DNA of 30,398 nt from BTRG01 sp036986275 (GTDB lineage Bacteria; Pseudomonadota; Gammaproteobacteria; Acidiferrobacterales; SZUA-150): contig BTRG01000025.1 of the NCBI GenBank assembly GCA_036986275.1, forward strand, positions 1-30,398. The letters run 5' to 3'. Positions 24,016 through 30,398 of this stretch are shown here, piece after piece. Numbering within the stretch: position 1 is the stretch's first letter; each line of letters starts with the position of its first letter. The notes under the pieces are model-generated. The model did no database searches, was not told the origin of the DNA, and saw only the letters and a list, made by a program, of their open reading frames with translations. The position numbers and the translations under genes are program-made.

Positions 24016-24824
24016 GACGTGTCCGTTGTCAGCACGAAGTAGTGGTTTTCCAGCACCGGAAACGATAACCCCAAGGCCTTGGGTAAGCGCTTGATCCAGG
24101 GAGCCCCCAAACGCATGCCCCAATAGGTCAGGCGACCCACGATTGGCAACGCTTGAAACGGTTCCGGAACGGCCCGCTTCCATTTCTTGATCAGCTCACA
24201 CCCCATCTGCATCAGAATATAGGGCTCGTTTCTTTCAGTGCGCTTGAGTGTCAATCCGCATTGTTTGAAGATGCGTTGGTAGTCCGGCACAGAACGATAA
24301 ACAGCAGAATAGTCACCCGTGCGCGTCACCGTTTCACCCCGAACCGTGGACTCGCGGCACAATATCATCCCATCCGGTGCGAGATACGGGATCAATTTTT
24401 GCAACAGGGTAATCACATCGGTTTCGCCGAGGTACATGAGCAGGCCGCCGAGGAAAACCAGGCGATAGTGGCCATCGGGCTCGAACGACAGAACATTACC
24501 GTGTATGGCATGAATGTTGGAATACGGGGCGCATCGCTGCTCCAGCGCCAAGTAGAGTGCATGGCTGCCTTCGACCGCGACCACTCGCGAAAAGCCGCGG
24601 GCAAACTCCTCGGCCCAATAGCCGACACCACTGCCGAGGTCCAGAACCGTGCCATTGTGCTCCACACTATTCAGCAAGCGCCGGACGATCCGGGCCTCCG
24701 CACGGAAACGGAAATCGCCGGCACTCACCGGAAAACCAAAACCATCCATCATGTATGGCCCGAGGATCGAGGACTTGACGTTCTGCCAATACCGATTGAC
24801 GGATGCGTGATCGATCTCAGGCAA
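24012..24824 (-). CDS. Class I SAM-dependent methyltransferase of the head-group cassette
   Basis: 270 residues. SAM-binding motif I is VLDLGSGVGYWAEEFARG (LDLGSGVGYW at 61-70), followed by the acidic motif VVAVEGS, then HAIHGNVLSF and VFLGGLLMYLG. After the Rossmann core come DYSAVYRSVPDYQRIFKQCGL and a basic amphipathic C-terminus (about 205-250) that could associate with membrane. The start is TTG at 24824, overlapping the nucleotidyltransferase stop by 8 nt; the next in-frame ATG lies 24 codons in and would remove conserved-looking sequence. Its position between a cytidylyltransferase and a CDP-alcohol phosphotransferase suggests N- or O-methylation of the same head group or of the finished lipid. 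The acceptor is unknown. Confidence 0.83.
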   Translation of the reverse strand: MPEIDHASVNRYWQNVKSSILGPYMMDGFGFPVSAGDFRFRAEARIVRRLLNSVEHNGTVLDLGSGVGYWAEEFARGFSRVVAVEGSHALYLALEQRCAPYSNIHAIHGNVLSFEPDGHYRLVFLGGLLMYLGETDVITLLQKLIPYLAPDGMILCRESTVRGETVTRTGDYSAVYRSVPDYQRIFKQCGLTLKRTERNEPYILMQMGCELIKKWKRAVPEPFQALPIVGRLTYWGMRLGAPWIKRLPKALGLSFPVLENHYFVLTTDTS

Positions 24825-25632
24825 GGGTGGGCGCCGACTCGGTAGCGATCAGAGAACGGCTGGCGATGGAACGGGGTCGGGCAAACAGTTGCTCCGCCGC
24901 GCGCAGATCCGCCCGGGTATCGATCTCATACCATCGGTGGGCATCGAAGAAGACCGCGTCGAAAGAGAGTGTGCCCTCAGCAACCATGTCGGCAAACACG
25001 ACCTCGTAATACTCATCGAGTCTGCCTGCCGAGACATAGCGGCTTAATCTTTCCTCAACCTTGCGCCATGAATCAAGGGATAAACTGTAGAGATTGACCG
25101 TTTTGTACTGGCGTGCATCATCGCAAATACCACCACCCATGCGAAAGGCCGTCACCCGCCTTTCAGGCCCCAGCTCCACTGTAGTACCGTTCATCCAAGG
25201 GAGTATCCTGGAAATCGCCATCTTGTCGGGCTGGAGCATGTCGTCCAGCATCCAGGTATCGAAAACCAGATCACTCTCCACCAGCAAAAACGGCTCCCGG
25301 ATCTGTTGCCGGGCCAACCACAGAGAGTAGATGTTATTGGTTGTCCGGTAATCTGGATTAATGACGTAATCAACCCGCATATCACGGGCGTGTTGCTGCA
25401 GAAATTTCTGGATATGGTCACCGAAGTGTCCGATTACCACGACCAACCTATCAAACCCCCGTGCGCGCAAATTGTTGATCAGCCGCTCGAGGATAGGAAC
25501 ACCTCCAACCTCAGTGAGACACTTGGGGGCATCCAGGGTCAATGGCTGCAGGCGGGTTCCCGTTCCCGCGGCCAGCAAGAGCGCTGTCGTTACCTTGGTA
25601 GTATTAGCTACATGGCTGGGATCGATCATCAT
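24817..25632 (-). CDS. LicC-like sugar/choline-type nucleotidyltransferase
   Basis: 271 residues. The nucleotide-binding signature is ALLLAAGTGTRLQPLT at 17-32 with K37 in APKCL. The motif DYRTTNNIYSLWLA near 94-107, the metal aspartate in LLVESDLVF (D121), and the final WYEIDTRADL (D238) match the LicC/phosphocholine and aminoethylphosphonate cytidylyltransferase branch more than hexose-1-phosphate enzymes. I therefore infer CTP-dependent activation of a phosphorylated small alcohol. Alternatives are an inositol-phosphate cytidylyltransferase or a hexose nucleotidyltransferase. The ATG at 25632 overlaps the stop of a 29-codon frame; a second ATG follows directly. It heads the three-gene overlapping cassette. 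Confidence 0.82.
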   Translation of the reverse strand: MMIDPSHVANTTKVTTALLLAAGTGTRLQPLTLDAPKCLTEVGGVPILERLINNLRARGFDRLVVVIGHFGDHIQKFLQQHARDMRVDYVINPDYRTTNNIYSLWLARQQIREPFLLVESDLVFDTWMLDDMLQPDKMAISRILPWMNGTTVELGPERRVTAFRMGGGICDDARQYKTVNLYSLSLDSWRKVEERLSRYVSAGRLDEYYEVVFADMVAEGTLSFDAVFFDAHRWYEIDTRADLRAAEQLFARPRSIASRSLIATESAPTLA

Positions 25633-25718
25633 TGGCCATCCCGTAACACGGGAAAGCGCGTATTGAAGATACCCAATCTGCCTCCAACACCGATAATAGC
25701 AATCTTGATCTTATTCAT
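25629..25718 (-). pseudogene. 29-codon frame with strong ribosome-binding site, possible stump of a Rossmann-fold enzyme gene
   Basis: ATG at 25718 preceded by a perfect AGGAGG. It encodes NKIKIAIIGVGGRLG and then FNTRFPVLRDGQ, and stops with TGA at 25629-25631, inside the start of the nucleotidyltransferase gene. The first half is a typical NAD(P)-binding first strand and glycine loop (GVGGRLG), as at the N-terminus of inositol-phosphate synthases or Gfo/Idh oxidoreductases; after that nothing matches. I infer that most of a gene was deleted in frame, leaving its start fused to its tail. It might instead be a genuine short coupling leader for the cassette. Confidence 0.5.
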
Positions 25719-26189
25719 AGTTTTCTCGCCTCCTGTCATTATTTATTCAATGAATGACAGTCTCTGGGAAACCCCATTATTCTCTTTGATATCGTTCCGA
25801 ACGAGTTCAGCAATTATTTGCCGATTAGACAGCTTGTCTATTGGCCGTACGCGCCAGCGAAGACAAACTATGTACTTGGGCAGGTTGTTCTCTGCCTTCC
25901 TTTTGCATTTCCTCCATCTATGGAGGCCGGAAGTGCAGGTGTCGCAGTACACAAATGTGGTGGCCATTGTACATGAAAATGCGGCTATCGCGGAGAATTT
26001 ATGGCCTAAAAGATGACAAATGCCCTTTGGATACATATAGCGGGGATTGGATTGTCCCAGGCAATCCCCTGCGCTTCCTGCTGCAGACTCCTTGGCTACT
26101 GGCGACACCTGCACTTGACCGCTCTTACGCCTCCCTGCGTCCGCGGTCTTAGTGCGTCACTTGTGTGTTGTCCGTGGAGGTCAATGTTG
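25719..26189. other. AT-rich gap upstream of the head-group cassette
   Basis: No gene is convincing. A minus-strand frame of 123 codons (25743-26114) contains SNRQIIAELVRNDIKENN, which recalls the N-terminus of Wzm-type polysaccharide ABC permeases, but the rest does not. A CGTTC-G-GAACG inverted repeat lies near 25794-25804. I found no promoter with both boxes. The segment looks like decayed sequence. Confidence 0.4.
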
Positions 26190-29183
26190 TCAGCTTGATG
26201 ACAACACCTGCTCAAGCACCTGTTTGATTTTTTCCCGATCAAAATCCTTCTCAAGCGCACCACAGAAACCATAGTCCTGATATTGGGTCATCTCGGGGCT
26301 ATCGGAGTGGCCGCTGGCGATGATCATTCTGGCGTTGGGATCCATGGTCCGTATTGTATCGGCAAGCTCTTTACCGCCCATACCGCCGGGAATAGTGAGA
26401 TCCATAATGACGACATCGATGGGCGCATCACTTTCCAGTGCTTGCCGGTAGAGGGCGATGGCCTCATCACCATTACTCGCTGGGATGACCTTGCAACCCA
26501 GCCTTTCCAGATTGAGTGTAAACAATTCCCGCACATCCTCTTCATCATCCATCACCAGGATGGTGCAGCCTGCGAGTGTATCTATTGAATTGGTGTTTGC
26601 ATTGCCTTCATCTAACAAGTAACGAATTCGCACTAACAATGTATTGGAGGCATAGGGTTTGTACAACATGTTCTGGTGCAGTGCGTCATCCGTCATGTGG
26701 TTATGGCGATCATCGGCAAAACCACTGACCATTTGTAGTTTGATGCGCGGGTAACGTTGCTGTACCTGGGCCGCGAGTTGGTAGCCGTCCAGTTTGGGCA
26801 TGATGACATCGGAGACGATCAGATCGACCGCTTCCTTTTCAAGGATTGCCAGTGCCTGCTCGCCATCGTTGGCCGTCAGGACGCGGTAACCCTGCGCGGT
26901 TAAGATGTCGTGCGCCAGTTCCACCATGGCCTGCTCGTCGTCCACTACCAACAGGGTTTCACTGCCGCGTAGATTATTCGTGGCACTTGGTGCTGGTGTT
27001 GGTGTTTCAGTCACGGTTTGATGGCTTCTTGGAAAATAGAGGGCAAAACGGGTGCCGTGTTCCGGTTCGGAATAGACCTTGATCGCGCCGCCACTGCGTT
27101 CGACAAAACCGTATACCTGGCTTAGGCCCAGGCCGGTGCCTTGTTCGCCTTTGGAGGTATAGAAGGGATCAAAGATCCTCTCTTTGGTGGCTTCATCCAT
27201 GCCGCAGCCGGTATCGGTCATGCTGAACAAGACATAATCGCCCGCCTCAAGGTGCAACAGTTGCGCATCCATTGCATTGAGTTGCTCGTTGCGGGTGCGC
27301 AGGGTTAGTTCGCCACCGGTCTCCATCGCATGCATGGCATTAATGCTCATGTTGACAATGGCATCTTCCAGATCGCCGCCGTCCAACCACACGGGCCACA
27401 GATCTTCCGCCAGGTCATATACCAGTTTAATACGCGCGGTCAGGGTTTTTTCCAACATATGCTGTTCGTCCTGTAACAGCGTGTTGATATCCAGTCTTTC
27501 CGCGGCGCTACTCTTTTGCCGGGAAAAGGCCAGTAATTTCTGGGTTAGCCTGGCGCCACGCTCTCCCGCGTGCTGGATTTCATGGGCATAGTTCGCCAGA
27601 TTGGGACGGTCGCTGAGCATATCTTCCAATAAGCCAGCATAACCCATAATAATCCCCAGCAGATTATTGTAATCATGGGCCACACCGCCGGTGAGCTTGC
27701 CCAGGGCATCCATTTTCTGACTGCGGCGCAGCAGTTCTTCCTGTTGTTTGCGTTCGGTGATGTCCTCAACAGTGGACCAGATCATTTGCTCCCCATCCTT
27801 TTCCAGCAACAAGCCTTGCAGACGCACCGGTACCAGGTGTCCGTCCTTGTGGATATACTCTTTTTCATAGGGCCCATAACGACCGGTCGTATTCAGGCCC
27901 TCCAATTGGCGTTGTTCGTCCTCGGCATATTTTTTTTTCGGAGTAATATCCCAATAAGTCAGTTCCAGGGTCTCATCCATACTGCGGCCGATGATCTGGG
28001 CATAAGCGGGGTTGATATCAACCAGCTCGCCGTTCATGCGGCACAGCGCCAACCCTATGCTGGATTGCTCGAACAACATACGGTTGTAACGCTCACTCTC
28101 CTGCAAAGCCTCTTCCGCCTGTTTGAGTTTCGTAATGTCGGTGATGGTGCCGACATAACCAAGCACCTGGCCCCCGGCGTCGAGTTCTGGTTCGGCCAGC
28201 GTCAACAACCAGGTGACACTGCCGTCGGGGCGCTGAAAGCGGCATTCACAATGGAACGGGATATTATCTGCCGCGGCCTGGTGCCACTCGCTAAACACCC
28301 GTTCCCGGTCTTCGGTGTGCAGCGCCCGGGCCCAGCCCTCGCCTAGCGCTTCTGCTTCGCTCATACCGGCCAGCTCTCGCCAGCGCTCGTTGGTGTAGAT
28401 GCAATTGCCTTGTGCGTCGGTATTGAAAATACCCACCGGCGCGACCCTGGCCAGGACCTGGAAGTGTTTCTCGCTTTGCTCCAGGGCCGACAACGATTGC
28501 TTTATATTGACCTGCATCTGGTTGATGGCATTTACCACCAGATCGAGCTCATCCATTTTTTGTTTACGTTGGCCTTTACGATTCAGGACCAATTGCCTGC
28601 CCAGACTATTGATATCCAATGTGCGTGCAAAATCCGCAATCCGTAGCAAATGCCGGGTGATCAATGTGTGAAAAATAAACAGGATAAAGCCCGCAACCAG
28701 GAAGGTCTTAATGCTGTTGCTGATCAGGATCACCCAGACCTTGTCGATCAAGCGCTGATAGACGCCCGTTAAACTGGCGACAATAGTCAGTGTGCCGATT
28801 TCGATGTTCCGCCCGCGATGGGTGTAAATCATCGGATATTGGCGAGACATGACATTTTCGGACTGCGGGGTCCCCACCGAAACCCACACTTTTTCCCGGT
28901 CCCGCACCTCCAGGAACTGCATATCACGGATTCTGGAGACACCCTCCAGATGTGTCTTGAGCTCCTTGGTATCCGAGGCCCACAAGGTAGCGGTCAAGGT
29001 TTTCAGGTGTACCTTCTGGACCTGCAGCAACTGGTCTTCGATCAAGTTAACGTCATTATCGTAGTCCCGGTACAATTGCATGGCAGTGGCCAGCAACGTA
29101 ATGAATGAGCTGAATAACACCACATAGATAATGAGGCGGCGGGCAATACCGGACTTATAATTTTCCAGGTTGAAATTCAACAT
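26190..29183 (-). CDS. Hybrid sensor histidine kinase with two PAS and two receiver domains
   Basis: 997 residues from the ATG at 29183, four bases after the preceding stop; an open extension of 20 codons is ignored. One helix (about 15-35), a periplasmic segment (about 36-150) and a second helix (about 155-180) lead to a HAMP-like linker. PAS1 is at about 260-370 and PAS2 at about 380-495. The phosphoacceptor is H503 in GGVAHDYNNLL. The ATPase domain has DTGCGMDEATKERIFDPFY and GTGLGLSQVYGF. Receiver 1 has D792 (SDVIMP) and receiver 2 has D928 (IMDLTIPGGMGG). There is no DNA-binding domain, so output must pass through another protein. The preceding gene encodes a secreted solute-binding-like protein, probably its ligand sensor. 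Confidence 0.94.
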   Translation of the reverse strand: MLNFNLENYKSGIARRLIIYVVLFSSFITLLATAMQLYRDYDNDVNLIEDQLLQVQKVHLKTLTATLWASDTKELKTHLEGVSRIRDMQFLEVRDREKVWVSVGTPQSENVMSRQYPMIYTHRGRNIEIGTLTIVASLTGVYQRLIDKVWVILISNSIKTFLVAGFILFIFHTLITRHLLRIADFARTLDINSLGRQLVLNRKGQRKQKMDELDLVVNAINQMQVNIKQSLSALEQSEKHFQVLARVAPVGIFNTDAQGNCIYTNERWRELAGMSEAEALGEGWARALHTEDRERVFSEWHQAAADNIPFHCECRFQRPDGSVTWLLTLAEPELDAGGQVLGYVGTITDITKLKQAEEALQESERYNRMLFEQSSIGLALCRMNGELVDINPAYAQIIGRSMDETLELTYWDITPKKKYAEDEQRQLEGLNTTGRYGPYEKEYIHKDGHLVPVRLQGLLLEKDGEQMIWSTVEDITERKQQEELLRRSQKMDALGKLTGGVAHDYNNLLGIIMGYAGLLEDMLSDRPNLANYAHEIQHAGERGARLTQKLLAFSRQKSSAAERLDINTLLQDEQHMLEKTLTARIKLVYDLAEDLWPVWLDGGDLEDAIVNMSINAMHAMETGGELTLRTRNEQLNAMDAQLLHLEAGDYVLFSMTDTGCGMDEATKERIFDPFYTSKGEQGTGLGLSQVYGFVERSGGAIKVYSEPEHGTRFALYFPRSHQTVTETPTPAPSATNNLRGSETLLVVDDEQAMVELAHDILTAQGYRVLTANDGEQALAILEKEAVDLIVSDVIMPKLDGYQLAAQVQQRYPRIKLQMVSGFADDRHNHMTDDALHQNMLYKPYASNTLLVRIRYLLDEGNANTNSIDTLAGCTILVMDDEEDVRELFTLNLERLGCKVIPASNGDEAIALYRQALESDAPIDVVIMDLTIPGGMGGKELADTIRTMDPNARMIIASGHSDSPEMTQYQDYGFCGALEKDFDREKIKQVLEQVLSSS

Positions 29184-29187
29184 AGCG

Positions 29188-29934
29188 TCATTCCCCGGCA
29201 ACCGGTGCCAGGATTTGCTGGAAGGTGCGCCGATAGCTGCCATCTGCCTTCATGGCGCGCAAGGCCGCTGCGAGCTTTGGCACCAGGTGCTGGTGTTTCT
29301 TGTGCAGGTACACATACATTCCCCGGCGAACCAGGGGTGGCTCCAATATCCTTACCCCGCGGATATGGCGTTGCTTGATGAAGCCGAGTCCGTCCCAGCG
29401 CGAATAGACGAGCGTATCCACCCGGTCTTTTAATAACATCGTGAAAAGTTGGTCAACGTTCTTGACCTTGGTGAGTTCGACTGTCTCGTTAATATTACGC
29501 TCCAGGATCTTCCAACCGGTGACAATAGCGACCGAATACGGTTCAAGGCTGCGCCAGCCGGTAATGGGGAATTCTGCGTGTTTGGTAAAAACAACAAACT
29601 CCAGGTCGATGATCTTTTCCGGCACCTGGATCAAATTGGGATAGGTTTTTTGCAACCCCGCAATTCTAAGCAAATCACCGTCATCAATTCCGGCGTTGGC
29701 ATTAATCAGCGCCCTTTCGGCGGGTAGCCGAACCGATTCCAGTCCGAAACCGGTGCGCCCCAGCGCCTCTTTGACAACCACATCGACAAAACCGGTTTGC
29801 TCATCCGTGGACAACGGAAAGGTGAAGGCCGTATTCAGCACCAGTATTTCTTTGGCCAAAAGCGGTCCCGGAACGGCAAGCCAGCTTGCCAGACAGATCA
29901 AGGCAAGCCATTGACACCCGTGGATCCCTTTCAT
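29188..29934 (-). CDS. Periplasmic solute-binding-like protein coupled to the hybrid kinase
   Basis: 248 residues from the ATG at 29934, giving a signal peptide MKGIHGCQWLALICLASWLA with cleavage after PGPLLA. An upstream extension of 26 codons would bury that signal. The mature part resembles family-3 extracellular solute-binding proteins: ILVLNTAFTFPLSTDEQTGF, the inter-lobe EFVVFTKHAEFP, a second lobe with KNVDQLFTMLLKDRVDTLVY, and a C-terminal HLVPKLAAALRAMKADGSYRR typical of the closing helix. No ABC transporter genes are nearby. Instead a histidine kinase starts 4 nt downstream, so it probably delivers or senses a ligand for signalling. The ligand is unknown. Confidence 0.85.
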   Translation of the reverse strand: MKGIHGCQWLALICLASWLAVPGPLLAKEILVLNTAFTFPLSTDEQTGFVDVVVKEALGRTGFGLESVRLPAERALINANAGIDDGDLLRIAGLQKTYPNLIQVPEKIIDLEFVVFTKHAEFPITGWRSLEPYSVAIVTGWKILERNINETVELTKVKNVDQLFTMLLKDRVDTLVYSRWDGLGFIKQRHIRGVRILEPPLVRRGMYVYLHKKHQHLVPKLAAALRAMKADGSYRRTFQQILAPVAGE

Positions 29935-30013
29935 TTCATAATAATTTTCCCGGCGGCTCCAAGTGATGACATGCTCCTTCTTGTTTTCAATATATTTATT
30001 AGGGACATACATA

Positions 30014-30201
30014 TGTCACTAATAACAATTTAGACAGGATTTACGGGATGAACAGGATATAAATAAACCTTGTTGTAAAACAATCCTGTGAATCCTGTCG
30101 CTTTATGTTGTTCGCTTGTTAGGCTCTTGATGGGTGGCGCACTTGGCGCCCACTCCCGCCTGATCCATGTGATGATATATGCCATACCATATTTCCTTAT
30201 T
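30014..30201. repeat. Tandem repeat, copy 1 (188 bp)
   Basis: Begins TGTCACTAATAACAATTT and ends CATATTTCCTTATT. It recurs at 30207 after the 5-bp spacer TCCTT, with only a few substitutions and 4 bp of insertions in the second copy. No credible protein is encoded. It also contains GTGGCGC-ACTTG-GCGCCCAC, a second imperfect hairpin. Confidence 0.9.
30033..30099. repeat. Imperfect inverted repeat inside the tandem unit
   Basis: GACAGGATTTACGGGATG (30033-30050) is complementary at 15 of 18 positions to AATCCTGTGAATCCTGTC (30082-30099). Short ACAGGAT/ATCCTGT modules like these are common in dispersed extragenic repeats of many bacteria. The same pair is present in copy 2. Confidence 0.75.
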
Positions 30202-30206
30202 TCCTT

Positions 30207-30398
30207 TGTCACTAATAACAATTTGGACAAGATTTACGGGATGAACAGGATAAGAAGAATAAACCTTGTTGTAAAAGCAATCCTGTGAATCCTGTCGCTT
30301 TATGTTGTTCGCTTGTTAGGCTCTTGATGGGTGGCGCACTTGGCGCCCACTCCCGCCTGATCCATGTGATGATATATGCCATACCATATTTCCTTATT
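30207..30398. repeat. Tandem repeat, copy 2 (192 bp, reaches window edge)
   Basis: Nearly identical to 30014-30201, with GGACAAG for AGACAGG, a 3-bp expansion after AACAGGATA and one extra base in GTAAAAGCAATCC. It ends at the last base of the window at the same point in the unit as copy 1, so further copies may follow. Confidence 0.9.

Noticed and set aside
24016..24183. N-terminal extension of the CDP-alcohol phosphotransferase
   Set aside because: The extra 56 codons overlap the methyltransferase gene and do not look like the family; the TTG at 24015 fits the overlap pattern and the conserved start.
24153..24845. Plus-strand open frame of 230 codons opposite the methyltransferase
   Set aside because: Antisense to a gene with clear SAM-binding motifs and without recognisable sequence of its own.
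25743..26114. Minus-strand frame of 123 codons upstream of the cassette as a gene
   Set aside because: No ribosome-binding site, cysteine- and arginine-rich unfolded-looking composition, and only a short permease-like string; kept only as possible debris.
27675..28346. Plus-strand open frame of 223 codons opposite the hybrid kinase
   Set aside because: Mirrors the PAS-coding region; no domain or ribosome-binding site.
30014..30398. CRISPR array
   Set aside because: Units are about 190 bp with a 5-bp spacer and contain long internal arms; not short repeats with unique spacers.

Overview
The window looks like a chromosomal segment of a gammaproteobacterium. The evidence is gene order and protein type: rpsF-rpsR-rplI-dnaB-alr-radA with rnr-rlmB just upstream, a succinylase-type dapC-dapD-dapE lysine/DAP block, a CCA-encoding tRNA-Leu, and large c-di-GMP and hybrid-kinase regulators. 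The exact taxon cannot be read from the sequence.

Layout. 1-1142: 3' end of an M23 peptidase gene, a YggS-type PLP protein, and a frame-disrupted remnant of an outer-membrane-barrel-like gene. 1265-4279: a membrane GAF-PAS-GGDEF-EAL protein with intact synthase, phosphodiesterase and I-site motifs. 4321-8447: an EamA transporter divergent from dapC-dapD-dapE. 8604-12742: a phosphosignalling set of CHASE2-Ser/Thr kinase, PP2C phosphatase and FHA protein; the FHA gene has its own TATAAT box and a perfect palindrome in front. 12773-17989 (minus): ribosomal protein, replication and repair genes in two likely transcription units, each with a recognisable promoter. 18357-22610: DUF924 (plus), then DUF3859-like, rlmB and rnr (minus).

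22604-26189 is the accessory-looking part. A tRNA-Leu with a strong promoter and GC-rich discriminator is followed 295 bp later by a second copy of its 3' end, which fits an integration scar. Next comes a tightly overlapping minus-strand cassette: a LicC-like nucleotidyltransferase, a SAM methyltransferase and a CDP-alcohol phosphotransferase. The last two appear to start with TTG. It is preceded by a 29-codon reading frame with a perfect Shine-Dalgarno and a Rossmann-type N-terminus, possibly the stump of a deleted head-group enzyme gene. Together this suggests an operon for an unusual polar-lipid or glycan head group, and it is the best candidate here for something not yet described.

26190-29934 (minus): a secreted substrate-binding-like protein 4 nt ahead of a two-PAS hybrid histidine kinase with two receiver domains, probably a ligand-sensing pair. 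30014-30398: two tandem copies of a roughly 190-bp element carrying an internal inverted repeat; the second copy reaches the window edge.

All assignments were made by eye from motifs. No alignment or database search was run.
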